30,567 bases of DNA from Bacteroidales bacterium (GTDB lineage Bacteria; Bacteroidota; Bacteroidia; Bacteroidales; UBA932). Shown piece after piece: positions 1 to 9,070 of this stretch. Both the position numbers and the translations under genes were made by a program. The stretch spans positions 1-30,567 of the forward strand of contig JAILAO010000087.1 in the NCBI GenBank assembly GCA_024681565.1. The letters run 5' to 3'. Each line of letters opens with the position of its first letter. Positions within the stretch are counted from its first letter, which is position 1. The notes under the pieces are model-generated. The model ran no database searches. It was given only the letters and a program-made list of their open reading frames with translations, and was not told the DNA's origin.

Positions 1-3000
1 TTGGTCGGCCAGCCGAGCGGGTCCATCTCATCGCAGAAATCAGAGTGCAGGATCGCCACCTTCGGATAATTGTGCCACGGACGGCCGATTGCGATGCTGC
101 GGCCGTCATCCCCCTGGCGCGGGGAGCCGGAAGCATAGGTAAAACGGCAGTTGTTGAAGACGAAACCATAGGGCTGCTCACGGCGGGTGCACGGGGCCGT
201 CACCCATCCACCGCCCCAGGAGCGGATCTCACAGTTCTCGAACCAGGCGATGGAACCGCCGTAAATGTAGTCCGTCCGGCCGACGACCAGGCAGTTCTCA
301 AAATAAGCCCGTTTGCCGTCCTTCCACAGATACATCGTATCCTGATAACCCGTGATATCGCAATCCGTCATATACAATCTGTCGCCCAGCAGGGCTAGGG
401 CCTGGGCCTGGGCCACCGGACCGGCCGTATTGGCCAGCGTCAGGTGCTCGATGCGGCAGCCGTCACCGACCACCGTCAGTGAAGCGGAGGTTTTGAGCAG
501 GATGGGATCGGACCGGAACCATTTCATCGCAGACTCGCGCGGCAGATGCTCACCGGCATAGATATCCGGCCCGTCATACATGTGATAGCTCACCACCGTC
601 CCCTTGCGGCTCTCACCGCGCAGGGTGATGTTGTGCTTGCTCTCGGGAACCAGCAGTTTCTCCTGGTCATAGATACCGTCCTTGATGAGGATGACGAAGC
701 GCCGGTCGGAAAAATCCGGAGCAGCATTGATCGCCGCCTGGATCGAACTGTAGTCTCCGCTGCCGTCTGCAGCAACGACCACATCCGCCCGGTCCTCAGC
801 CGCAGCGTCGCGGCGGACCGTCACCACCTGACCGGGAACGGTCTGGATATCATAAAGATAGGCAGCAGGGGCCGTATAGCCGTGCAGCGGCGCCTTCTCG
901 CTGATCAGCGGACGGGCGATCTCCTGCGGGGCGAAGAGCGGATTGGGATTCCCGGAATCGGCACGGACGGCCGTCAGGCCCTCGCCGGACAGGGCGTCAT
1001 AGCAGCGCAGGCGGAGATTGCCGCCGACGGTGGAACGCAGGCGGGCCTCCACGAGGTGACCATCCTCCCAGACCATGTTTTCCAGCACGAAACCGCCCCG
1101 GGCACGCAAGCCGGACACGGAACCGTCCGCCAGTGCATCCGGAAGCGCCGGCAGCAGGTGCACGGCACCGTCATGGCTCTGCATAAGCATCTCGGCAATA
1201 CCGGCGGTGCAGCCGAAGTTGCCGTCGATCTGGAACGGCGGATGGGCGTCGAAGAGATTCGGATACGTACCGCCGGACTGACCGCCCTGGCTCGAAGGAT
1301 TCACCAGCGACAGCTGGTCCTTGATGAGCTTGAAGGCATGGTTGCCGTCCAGCATCCGGGCCCACAGGCAGACTTTCCACCCCATCGACCAGCCCGTCGA
1401 GGCGTCGTTGCGCTGGTAGAGGGTATTGCGGACGGCCTCGGTGAGGACCGGCGTGCGGTAAGGCGAGATCTGATAGCCCGGATAGAAGCCCCAGAGATGG
1501 GAAACGTGACGGTGGTGGTCGGTCGGGCTGTCCCAGTCTTCCCACCATTCCTGCAGCTGTCCGTATTGCCCGACCTGCATCGGCGGGAGCCGGTGCCGCA
1601 TGGCATCCAGCGTGTCGGCGAAAGCCGCATCCTCACCGAGGATGGCGGCGGCACGCGCCGTATTGGTGAACAGGTCGGTCACCAGCTGGTTGTCCATCGT
1701 CACGCCGGCGAACATGTTGGTCTTCTGACCGGCAGGGCGGTTCTCCGGTGAATCGGAAGGAGCCACCACCAGGTAGCCGGTCCGCGGATCCTCCACAAGG
1801 AAATCCACAAAGAACTCGGCCGCGCCTTTCATCAACGGATAAGCCTCGGCGAGGAACTGTTTGTCCCCGCTGTAGAGATAGCGGTCCCAGAGATGCTGGC
1901 ACAGCCAGGCGCCGCCGCTCGGCCACAGGCCGCAATAGGCATAGTCCAGGGCTCCCGTGATGCGCCAGAGATCGGAGTTATGGTGCAGCACCCAGCCCCG
2001 GCAGCCGTACATGTTGCGCGCCGTGGCGGCGCCGCTCACGGACAGATCGCGGATCAGCGCCAGAAGCGGTTCGTGCAGTTCGGGCAGATTCGTCAGTTCC
2101 GCGGGCCAGTAGTTCATCTCCAGATTGATGTTCGTCGTGTAATTCCCGCACCAGGGAGCCTTGACGCGGGCGTTCCAGATGCCCTGCAGATTGGCCGCCT
2201 GCGTGCCGGGCTGCGAGCAGCTGATCAGCAGATAACGTCCGAACTGGAAGTAAAGCGCCACCAGCGGGGCATCTTCCGACCACTTGAAAGCCAGGATACG
2301 GTAATTGATCGGCCGGTCCTGCAGGTAGGATGACCCCAGGTCCAGTTTCACGCGGTCGAACTGCTTCTTGTAGGCGGCGACATGCGCGGCCAGGGCCTGG
2401 TCGTATTTCCGCGAAGCGTTTTTCAGATAGGCGGCATTGCGGGCGAACGGGTCCGCATTCACGGTCTTGTAATCCACGAAATTGGTCGCCATCGAGATGT
2501 GCAGCAGGATCTCCGTGGCCCCTTCCACGCGCAGGGTTTCCCCCGTCTCGGTGACCTTGCCGCCCTTGGCCGTAAGCTTGGTGTCGTTGACATAGCGGAT
2601 CGCCCCCGGGATACCGCCCTTGTCGTCCCCCTTGCCTTCCAGGCGCAGCAGACGTCCGCCGGGCGTACTGACTTTCACGTCCTTCATCGGCGTCTCGTAG
2701 AAAAGTTCACAGGAGAGGGCCTTCGGTTTGGACGCAGTCAGACGGACGATGATGAGCTGGTCGGTAAAGGAAGCGAAAACCTCCTCGGCATACGCGACAC
2801 CATCCACCTGGTAACTGGTGCGCACAACCGCGCGTTCCAGGTCCAGCTCGCGGCGGTAGTCCCGGACTTCTCCGCTCCGTCCCGGGAAACGGATCTTCAG
2901 CGAACCGGCGGTCTGATAGGACATCTCCTCGCCCACCGGCGACAGGAAGTTCTCATCACCGAGTTTCTGGGCTTCCTCATACTTCCCGGAGAAGATCAGA

Positions 3001-3266
3001 TCCCTGATTTTCTGGAGATTCTGCAGGCCTTTCGGGTTCCAGTTCTCATAGGGACCGCCCGTGGAGATGGTCTCTTCGTTAAGTTGCAGTTCTTCCACTT
3101 CGGTGCCGCCATAGACCATGGCGCCGATCCGGCCGTTCCCGACCGGCAGGGCCTCTTCCCAGGCCACGGCCGGCTTGTCAAACCAGAATACGTTTTTCGG
3201 AGTCTGGGCAGGCAGCCACAAAACAGCCGCGAGCAAGCCCGAAAGCAAGGTTGTCAGCTTTTTCAT
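1..3266 (-). CDS. GH95 glycosidase (alpha-L-fucosidase/galactosidase type) fused to CE8 pectin methylesterase, 3' end cut off
   Basis: The frame opens at the ATG ending at 3266 and stays open to the window edge (1088 codons, stop not seen). Residues 1-20 form a signal peptide, so the protein is exported. Residues about 22-815 read as GH95: the N-terminal LPVGNGRIGAMVYGG motif, the NINLEMNYW motif with N379 and N381, E508 in SDSPENRP, HVSHLWGFYPG, and D681 in IDGNFG match the Asn/Glu/Asp active-site set known for GH95. From about residue 827 a CE8 beta-helix begins (GSGDYSSIQ), with catalytic Asp candidates D976 (QDTMY) and D999 (DYIYG) and the GRPW motif. It is the last visible gene of the pectinase operon; its ATG shares one base with the GH2 stop (TAATG). 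GH95 members act on alpha-L-fucose or alpha-L-galactose, both present in pectic side chains. The substrate is inferred. Only the extreme CE8 C-terminus seems missing. Confidence 0.87.
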   Translation of the reverse strand, partial: MKKLTTLLSGLLAAVLWLPAQTPKNVFWFDKPAVAWEEALPVGNGRIGAMVYGGTEVEELQLNEETISTGGPYENWNPKGLQNLQKIRDLIFSGKYEEAQKLGDENFLSPVGEEMSYQTAGSLKIRFPGRSGEVRDYRRELDLERAVVRTSYQVDGVAYAEEVFASFTDQLIIVRLTASKPKALSCELFYETPMKDVKVSTPGGRLLRLEGKGDDKGGIPGAIRYVNDTKLTAKGGKVTETGETLRVEGATEILLHISMATNFVDYKTVNADPFARNAAYLKNASRKYDQALAAHVAAYKKQFDRVKLDLGSSYLQDRPINYRILAFKWSEDAPLVALYFQFGRYLLISCSQPGTQAANLQGIWNARVKAPWCGNYTTNINLEMNYWPAELTNLPELHEPLLALIRDLSVSGAATARNMYGCRGWVLHHNSDLWRITGALDYAYCGLWPSGGAWLCQHLWDRYLYSGDKQFLAEAYPLMKGAAEFFVDFLVEDPRTGYLVVAPSDSPENRPAGQKTNMFAGVTMDNQLVTDLFTNTARAAAILGEDAAFADTLDAMRHRLPPMQVGQYGQLQEWWEDWDSPTDHHRHVSHLWGFYPGYQISPYRTPVLTEAVRNTLYQRNDASTGWSMGWKVCLWARMLDGNHAFKLIKDQLSLVNPSSQGGQSGGTYPNLFDAHPPFQIDGNFGCTAGIAEMLMQSHDGAVHLLPALPDALADGSVSGLRARGGFVLENMVWEDGHLVEARLRSTVGGNLRLRCYDALSGEGLTAVRADSGNPNPLFAPQEIARPLISEKAPLHGYTAPAAYLYDIQTVPGQVVTVRRDAAAEDRADVVVAADGSGDYSSIQAAINAAPDFSDRRFVILIKDGIYDQEKLLVPESKHNITLRGESRKGTVVSYHMYDGPDIYAGEHLPRESAMKWFRSDPILLKTSASLTVVGDGCRIEHLTLANTAGPVAQAQALALLGDRLYMTDCDITGYQDTMYLWKDGKRAYFENCLVVGRTDYIYGGSIAWFENCEIRSWGGGWVTAPCTRREQPYGFVFNNCRFTYASGSPRQGDDGRSIAIGRPWHNYPKVAILHSDFCDEMDPLGWPT

Positions 3267-6200
3267 TATCGTAAATCGTTGTGTGTTTTCAGCAGGTTGA
3301 GCAGCAGCTGCTGCCCGACGACATTGGCATAATTGTCTTCACTGAGGTCGTAGGTCCCCATCGCCTCATTGGCGCCGTCGATCTCGAATTGGGTAGCCAG
3401 TTCATTGTCCACGTTGTTACCGGGGGCAAGACCGCCCAGGCAGGCAGGGATGTCCAGGGTCGTCAACAGGATCTGCCCGCGTCCGGCCCGGATGCGGCTG
3501 AGCACGGAATAGACTTCTTTTTTGTGGTCGGCGACGGACGCGGCGAGGATTTCGCCGCTCTCACAGCGCAGGCCGATGCGCCTGCGGTTGTAGGTAGCGA
3601 AGCACTGGTACTCCCAGTTGAAGACACAGTCCTGCGGAAGACCGGCCCACACCGCATCTGCGCGGTTAAAGAAATTGCCGCCATACCAGGCCGTACCCAT
3701 GACTTTGCTGCCGCGGTAATCCAGAACTTCTTTGTCGGCCAGGAATTCCGCCCAGCGTTCCGGATTGTCTACGACGATGAGGGTATGGCCCTTATAGACC
3801 CACTCCAGGATATCGCTCATCCCGCTGCCCCACTGCGTCGGCTCGAAGTCCCCGACCAGCAGCCAGTCTCCCGTCGGCGTACCGGATTCGTAGACATCCG
3901 GCCGAATGTCGAAACGGCCCAGGAATTCCGTCAGATGCTTGCCGGCATCTGCGATGGAACCGCGGGCGGGGATGCCGTCAGCATTCAGCGCCACGGCGAA
4001 AATCCCGTCGGAGCCTTCGCAGGCCATCTGCCCCCTGCGGTCCTTCAGACAGGCCTCCACCCGGCTGTAGCCGGGGGTGGAAACCGTCAGGTTGAAGCCG
4101 TCGGCCAGGCACTCGCCATAGACGACGCCTCCGCTGACACGCACTTTGCGGCTTGCACGCTGCAGCACGGACCCGTCTTCTCCTTTCAGTGCAAGTTCCA
4201 GGGTATATTCCCCCTTGAGGTCTTTCTCGTTGATGATGAATACATCCGCCGTCGTCGAACGGCCGACCGGCAGGACCTTGTGGTTGAGTTTGACGGAGAG
4301 GACCAGCGGACGGTTGTAGCGGGCAATCAGCTCCGGATCCCCCTTGAGGAAACGGTAGTTGTCCACCACGCCGGAATGGTCCTCCAGCTTGAAACTCTCC
4401 CAGCCGTTGATGGCATAACCGTCCACGACGTCGTTGATCCGGATATTCTCGATGATGCGGCCCTGATAGTAATAAGCTACGTTGCCCATCCCGGTAGTCA
4501 GGGCATCGACGGACGGAAAGGCCTGGGAGAATCCCCGCTCCTGGAGGAAACGGTCATAGGCGTCATACCAGTTCAGATAGTCCTGCGCTTCCCAGGAATG
4601 CGTTTTGCCGCTGCGCAGGATCTCGTCCCGGATCAGGGCCAGGCGCGGCGGCGTGCCGATGGCACCCTCCTCGCCCCAGTAGATGATCTCGTCCCGGTGC
4701 GACGATCCGCGCAGATAATTGTTCTTGTTGACATAAAGCGCATCATGATACGTGCCCGGGCCCCCGGCGTGGTGGTTGTCCCACCAGCCGTAGTCGCGGA
4801 ACGTATGGTCGTAAGGCATCAGATGCGTCTTGAAGCGGGCGTTGGGCTCGTTCTCCGGATTCTGCCCGTTGCTGGAATTATAGACCAGGATGCGGGTCGG
4901 GTCCAGCCGGTGTCCCATCGCCATCTCATCATAGTCCTGCTTCTGCGGCGCGGCGCCGCGCTCGTTGTGCATGTTATAGATTACCAGCGAGGGATGGCTG
5001 CGGTCGCGCAGGATCATCCGCCGCAGTTTCTCGTCGCGGTATGCGAAATAGAAGCGGCTCTGCAGGTCGTCGTCGTTGAAACGGTTTGCCGGATACTGGT
5101 TGCCGCCCGGCTCTTCCCAATAGAGCAGGCCGAGTTCATCCGCCCAATCCAGCACCCGGCGCTGGCCGATGGTCCGGTGGAAATTGAGCATATTGAGGCC
5201 CAGGGCCTTGGCCGATTCGACCTGGCGGCGGGCCAGTTCATCGGAAGGCATGATCCCGTTGTCCGGCCAGAAACTCCAGGAGATGGATGTCCGGGCGACG
5301 ATACGCTTGCCGTTGAGATAGAACTGCCGGTCGCCCCGTACGTCACGCACCTCGAACCAGCGGAAGCCGAAACGGCGGGTATCACTGTCTCCGCCCAGGC
5401 GCACCGTCAGGTCATAGAGCCGGGGATCGTCCACGCTCCATAGTTTTGCCCCGGGCAGGCGGATGTCGTAGGAACGGACCGTCTCCCCGGCCGGCCAGGG
5501 TCCGGAATAACTCTTGCGGTACACCTCGGCGCCGTCCTTCTCGCAGATTACGAGTTCCACCGGTGCCTCCGAGCCCGACTCGGACTGGACCGAGACCTGT
5601 ACGGTAATGCTGCGGGGATCCGGGCGGTTCATCACGAAGATGTCCGACACCCGGGTCCGGTCCGTCGCGGTGAGTTCCACGCGGCCGGTGATGCCGCCGA
5701 AACCGTGGGTCGGATTGGTGCGGTATCCGCCCCAGGTATAAACCTGGGAATCCTTCCAGTTGAAATTGCCGTTGGGATCGGTGATGCGCACGCTGACGAC
5801 ATTGCGTTTCCCGTACTCCAGGGCGTCGGAAACATCGAAACTGAACGGTGTGCTGTTGACCAGGTCATAGCCTACCAGCCTGTGGTTCACGAACACTTCC
5901 GCCCGGAAGCGGACCGCCTCGAAATCGATGCTCACACGTCGGCCGGCCCAGTCGGCGGGGATATCCACCGAGGTCTCGAACCAGCTCACGCCCACGTAGT
6001 TGCCGGTCACGCCGAAGGTCTCGCCGTTCCAGCCCCAGAGATATTCCTCCACCGTGGCGGGCAGGTGGACGCCGCGCACCTGGGGCTGCTCCAGCAGGGC
6101 CCAGCCGCCGCTAGGGATCCGGACCGGCAGTCCGCTCACGTCCACGGGCGGCAGGTGCAGTTCTTCGTTTTCCCAGGACGCATCCAGGTCAAGGGTGATG

Positions 6201-6292
6201 TTCCAGTCCCGTCCGGACAGGTCGATCCGTTCCCGCTGAAGCGGGGCCGCCGCCACGAGCAGCGACAGCATGATACCAAGCGGGCTTATCAT
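3266..6292 (-). CDS. Secreted glycoside hydrolase family 2 protein
   Basis: The 1008-residue product starts with a short hydrophobic signal peptide (about residues 1-16). A jelly-roll sugar-binding domain follows (residues about 60-220, with VSWFETSVDIP and FVNHRLVGYD), then an immunoglobulin-like domain and a TIM barrel (about 325-620). The probable acid/base is E444 in the YNMHNERG motif. The nucleophile is probably E541 or E542 in YWGEEG. Both sit where GH2 enzymes carry their two glutamates, although the surrounding motifs differ from the textbook LacZ forms. About 380 further residues contain beta-rich and Rossmann-like segments of unclear role. The start codon overlaps the upstream stop by four bases (ATGA), which implies translational coupling. 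GH2 covers beta-galactosidases, beta-glucuronidases and alpha-L-arabinopyranosidases; the pectin context suggests a side-chain glycosidase, but I cannot assign a substrate. Confidence 0.85.
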   Translation of the reverse strand: MISPLGIMLSLLVAAAPLQRERIDLSGRDWNITLDLDASWENEELHLPPVDVSGLPVRIPSGGWALLEQPQVRGVHLPATVEEYLWGWNGETFGVTGNYVGVSWFETSVDIPADWAGRRVSIDFEAVRFRAEVFVNHRLVGYDLVNSTPFSFDVSDALEYGKRNVVSVRITDPNGNFNWKDSQVYTWGGYRTNPTHGFGGITGRVELTATDRTRVSDIFVMNRPDPRSITVQVSVQSESGSEAPVELVICEKDGAEVYRKSYSGPWPAGETVRSYDIRLPGAKLWSVDDPRLYDLTVRLGGDSDTRRFGFRWFEVRDVRGDRQFYLNGKRIVARTSISWSFWPDNGIMPSDELARRQVESAKALGLNMLNFHRTIGQRRVLDWADELGLLYWEEPGGNQYPANRFNDDDLQSRFYFAYRDEKLRRMILRDRSHPSLVIYNMHNERGAAPQKQDYDEMAMGHRLDPTRILVYNSSNGQNPENEPNARFKTHLMPYDHTFRDYGWWDNHHAGGPGTYHDALYVNKNNYLRGSSHRDEIIYWGEEGAIGTPPRLALIRDEILRSGKTHSWEAQDYLNWYDAYDRFLQERGFSQAFPSVDALTTGMGNVAYYYQGRIIENIRINDVVDGYAINGWESFKLEDHSGVVDNYRFLKGDPELIARYNRPLVLSVKLNHKVLPVGRSTTADVFIINEKDLKGEYTLELALKGEDGSVLQRASRKVRVSGGVVYGECLADGFNLTVSTPGYSRVEACLKDRRGQMACEGSDGIFAVALNADGIPARGSIADAGKHLTEFLGRFDIRPDVYESGTPTGDWLLVGDFEPTQWGSGMSDILEWVYKGHTLIVVDNPERWAEFLADKEVLDYRGSKVMGTAWYGGNFFNRADAVWAGLPQDCVFNWEYQCFATYNRRRIGLRCESGEILAASVADHKKEVYSVLSRIRAGRGQILLTTLDIPACLGGLAPGNNVDNELATQFEIDGANEAMGTYDLSEDNYANVVGQQLLLNLLKTHNDLR

Positions 6293-9069
6293 TTTCCGGT
6301 CATTACATGGTCATAGGTATAGCGGGAAGCCTCCGCGGCATTGAGCTGATGCGACCAGCCCACACGGGAGGACACGCCGGCTCCGGGCCCGGTACAGCCG
6401 TATTCGGCATAATAGGCGGTCTGCTCGTTGGAGGCCTTGCCCCAATTGTGCCAGCCCTCCGGGCGGATATGCCCGCCCAGTTCGCACTCCAGGAAGACCG
6501 TCTGCGCATACGGCCGCCAGGGACGGCCCAGATAAACCTTCTCCACGCCGGGATCGGCCGTGAGGCGGCAATTCTTGAAAACATAGCCGAAGGGCTGTCC
6601 CTGCAGGGACGACGCAGCCGTCACATAGCTCTCGGCTTTGGAGCGGATCTCGCAGCGCTCGAACCAGGCGATGCTGCTGCCGAAGATAAAGTCGGTCGTC
6701 CCTTCGATATAGCAGTCGAAGAACGAATTGCGGATATGCTGACCGTCCTCGCCGTATTTCCCGAAAGTGTAGAGGGTATCCTGGTTGCCGAGGAAACGGC
6801 AGCGCCGGGCGGTGAAACGGTCGCCGTTGGTGAACAGCGCGACCGCCTGGCCCACGCGGCCGGCGTCATTTTCGACCGTCAGGTCTTCCAGGGTCACATC
6901 CTCGGCGTGGACGAACATCGTCGCACTGCCGGACGTACCGACGGTGCTGGCGGCATAGCCGGCCCAGGGCTGCGGAGCGGCATGGCCGTAGACGATGACC
7001 GTATTCGCGGCATCCAGTCCCTTGAGCAGCAGGTGGCGTTTGTTCCAGGGGATGATGATCCGTTCACGGTAGACGCCGGGCTTGACGAGAATGCGGTATT
7101 GTCCGTCGTGCAGCGCATCCGGAGCCGCATCGATGGCAGCCTGGACCGTCAGGTAGTCACCGCGTCCCTGCTGGTCGACGACAGCGTCCCAGCGCACCAG
7201 ATGCTCCGCGATTTCCGGAAGCTTGACGCGGATGGAATCGCAGACGATGTCACAGTTGCGCCGGGCGCCCAGCGGCGTGGAATGGGTGTTGTCCTGGATG
7301 CCCTGCGGCTTGGCCGGGCAGACGCCGGGCTCGATCCACATGAAATAGGGACGCGAGGCGAGATCGCCCGCCTCCTTGAGCCACTTGATCGTGGCCTGTT
7401 CCATGTCGATCAGGGTCACGCCGCGTTCGGCGGCCACGGCACGCATCGAAGCGGGGTATTCGCCATGGGTCGTCTCGTCCAGGACGTTGTTGTAGAAATG
7501 GCGGCGCGCCACCGGGGTCAGCAGGACCGGCGTGGCGCCGAGTTCGCGGGCCGTATCGATGAAGAGCCGCAGGTAATCCTGCCACTCCGTCCAGGCGGGG
7601 GCGTAACCCTTGCCTTTGGGTTTCTGGTCATTGTGCCCGAACTCGATGAAAAGATAATCTCCCGGGCGGATGTTGGCCTTGACACGGTCCCAGATCCCCT
7701 CGGCGATGGCCGTCTTGCAGCTCCGGCCGTTCTTGGCATAATTGATTACGCGGACACGCCCGTCCAGGAAATTCTCGAAGACCATGCCCCAGCCCCGTTC
7801 CGGATTGAGGCCGCTGATGTTCTTGTCGGCCATCGTGCTGTCTCCCATCAGGTGGATGGTAAAGTCAAAACTGGACTCCGGGACCGGCAGGTCCAGCGTC
7901 GGTCCGGCCCCCTTGCGCACGAGCTGCGGCACCTGCGAAGCCGGCAGGACCGTATAGGCATAGGGCATCACGACCGTTCCGCGGTCGGCAGGCTTGAAGC
8001 GTTCGCGGAAGATGTTGCCCCGGAACTGCCAGGCCTTGGCGTCCGGCGTCCCTTCGAAGATCTTCCTGACCCCTTTTTCGAAGTAATTGCCCTCGATCAG
8101 GACTTCGGAATCGATGCGGGCATTGACGGCATCAGCGCCGTTGCCGGCGCAGTCATACAGATTGTTGAGCAGATGGACCTTGCCGAAACGGACCACCGGC
8201 ATCCGGACCTCGCAGCCGGTGCCCCAGATACAATAAGCGTAGGTGATGTTGAGATTGTCCACCCCCTGGTCGGGCCGTTCGCTGCTGCCGATCAGGTTGG
8301 AGGCCTTGTGGTCGTAGGCCCGGTCGGTATATTGGAAGATGCACCAGCTCACCGTGATGAGGTCGGAACGGGAGTTGATGTCGAAGTTGCCGTCCATTCC
8401 GTCGGTGAAGCTGCAGTGATCCACCCAGATGTGTTTCGATCCGTTGGAAAGGGTCAGCAGGTCGGCACCGCCCACATCGATGGGACCGGGGCCGACGAGC
8501 GCCAGATTGCGGATGATGATGTTCTCACAGGCATTCAGGCTGAACAGGCCGGCGCTGCGATAGACTTCCCTGTCATCTCCGGTATGGTCGATGATGGCCT
8601 GGCGGGTATGCTGCTCCCGCTCTTCGGCCACCTGTGCGCCGTTGGACAGGGCGCCCCCGCCGCCCTGGTCGGACATCGCCTTGACGCCCGTGTCGTCCAG
8701 GAGCTTGCGCAGTTCGGGCGTGACCTCGAACTGCGTACGGATGCAGGCGCCGTTGACGCCCAGGAAAGTCTTGCCCCGCAGACCGCGGAACTGCATGTAA
8801 CTGGAAACGATGAAATCGCCGCGGGAGCCGTCGAACACGATCACGTCGTAGTCCTTCACCGCCTTGATGATATCCTCGCGCATGTCAAAGCCATTGCTCT
8901 GCAGGACGATGGTCCGGGCGGGGTCACCCCCGCTCAGGGTATAGCCGTCGCCCTGGGTCAGGGAGAAGGCGCTTGCCCATCCGAAGGGCGCGTCCGGCAT
9001 CGGCACGGCAGCGGCGGCCGCTGTCAGGGACAGGGCGGCCGCCGCAAGGATCAGAAAACACTTTTTCAT
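6289..9069 (-). CDS. Trifunctional pectinase: PL1 pectate lyase - CE12 acetylesterase - CE8 methylesterase
   Basis: The 926-residue product has an N-terminal signal peptide (about residues 1-20) and three catalytic domains. Residues about 25-395 are a PL1 beta-helix: VDHCSFTDGMDGNFDI around H218, SDLITVSWC, and the RMPVVRFG motif with R289 and R294, the position of the catalytic arginine in PL1. Residues about 400-625 are an SGNH/GDSL CE12 domain, as in rhamnogalacturonan acetylesterase, with S411 in MGDSTMADK, FGHNDQK, and D593 and H596 in DNTHST. Residues about 628-920 are CE8 with GRGDYLTVQAAID, D764 in NQDTLY, D793 in DFIFGSS, and GRPWRPYAQ. All three sites look intact. One base separates it from the pectate lyase gene upstream (TAA-T-ATG), and it overlaps the GH2 start by four bases. 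One polypeptide would remove acetyl and methyl esters and cleave the exposed polygalacturonate. Confidence 0.92.
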   Translation of the reverse strand: MKKCFLILAAAALSLTAAAAAVPMPDAPFGWASAFSLTQGDGYTLSGGDPARTIVLQSNGFDMREDIIKAVKDYDVIVFDGSRGDFIVSSYMQFRGLRGKTFLGVNGACIRTQFEVTPELRKLLDDTGVKAMSDQGGGGALSNGAQVAEEREQHTRQAIIDHTGDDREVYRSAGLFSLNACENIIIRNLALVGPGPIDVGGADLLTLSNGSKHIWVDHCSFTDGMDGNFDINSRSDLITVSWCIFQYTDRAYDHKASNLIGSSERPDQGVDNLNITYAYCIWGTGCEVRMPVVRFGKVHLLNNLYDCAGNGADAVNARIDSEVLIEGNYFEKGVRKIFEGTPDAKAWQFRGNIFRERFKPADRGTVVMPYAYTVLPASQVPQLVRKGAGPTLDLPVPESSFDFTIHLMGDSTMADKNISGLNPERGWGMVFENFLDGRVRVINYAKNGRSCKTAIAEGIWDRVKANIRPGDYLFIEFGHNDQKPKGKGYAPAWTEWQDYLRLFIDTARELGATPVLLTPVARRHFYNNVLDETTHGEYPASMRAVAAERGVTLIDMEQATIKWLKEAGDLASRPYFMWIEPGVCPAKPQGIQDNTHSTPLGARRNCDIVCDSIRVKLPEIAEHLVRWDAVVDQQGRGDYLTVQAAIDAAPDALHDGQYRILVKPGVYRERIIIPWNKRHLLLKGLDAANTVIVYGHAAPQPWAGYAASTVGTSGSATMFVHAEDVTLEDLTVENDAGRVGQAVALFTNGDRFTARRCRFLGNQDTLYTFGKYGEDGQHIRNSFFDCYIEGTTDFIFGSSIAWFERCEIRSKAESYVTAASSLQGQPFGYVFKNCRLTADPGVEKVYLGRPWRPYAQTVFLECELGGHIRPEGWHNWGKASNEQTAYYAEYGCTGPGAGVSSRVGWSHQLNAAEASRYTYDHVMTGK

Positions 9070-9070
9070 A

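Noticed and set aside
1..1755. A frameshift in the CE8 part of the first gene
   Set aside because: Rechecking the bases around 270-341 showed one continuous frame with D976 and D999 both in phase.
546..3332. Plus-strand open frames (546-1751 and 2382-3332) opposite the GH95-CE8 gene
   Set aside because: Antisense shadows; the minus frame is open throughout and encodes both domains with catalytic residues.
3281..5443. A 720-codon plus-strand open frame opposite the GH2 gene
   Set aside because: No recognisable motif, and it lies wholly within the GH2 coding region, whose motifs and coupling to neighbours are clear.
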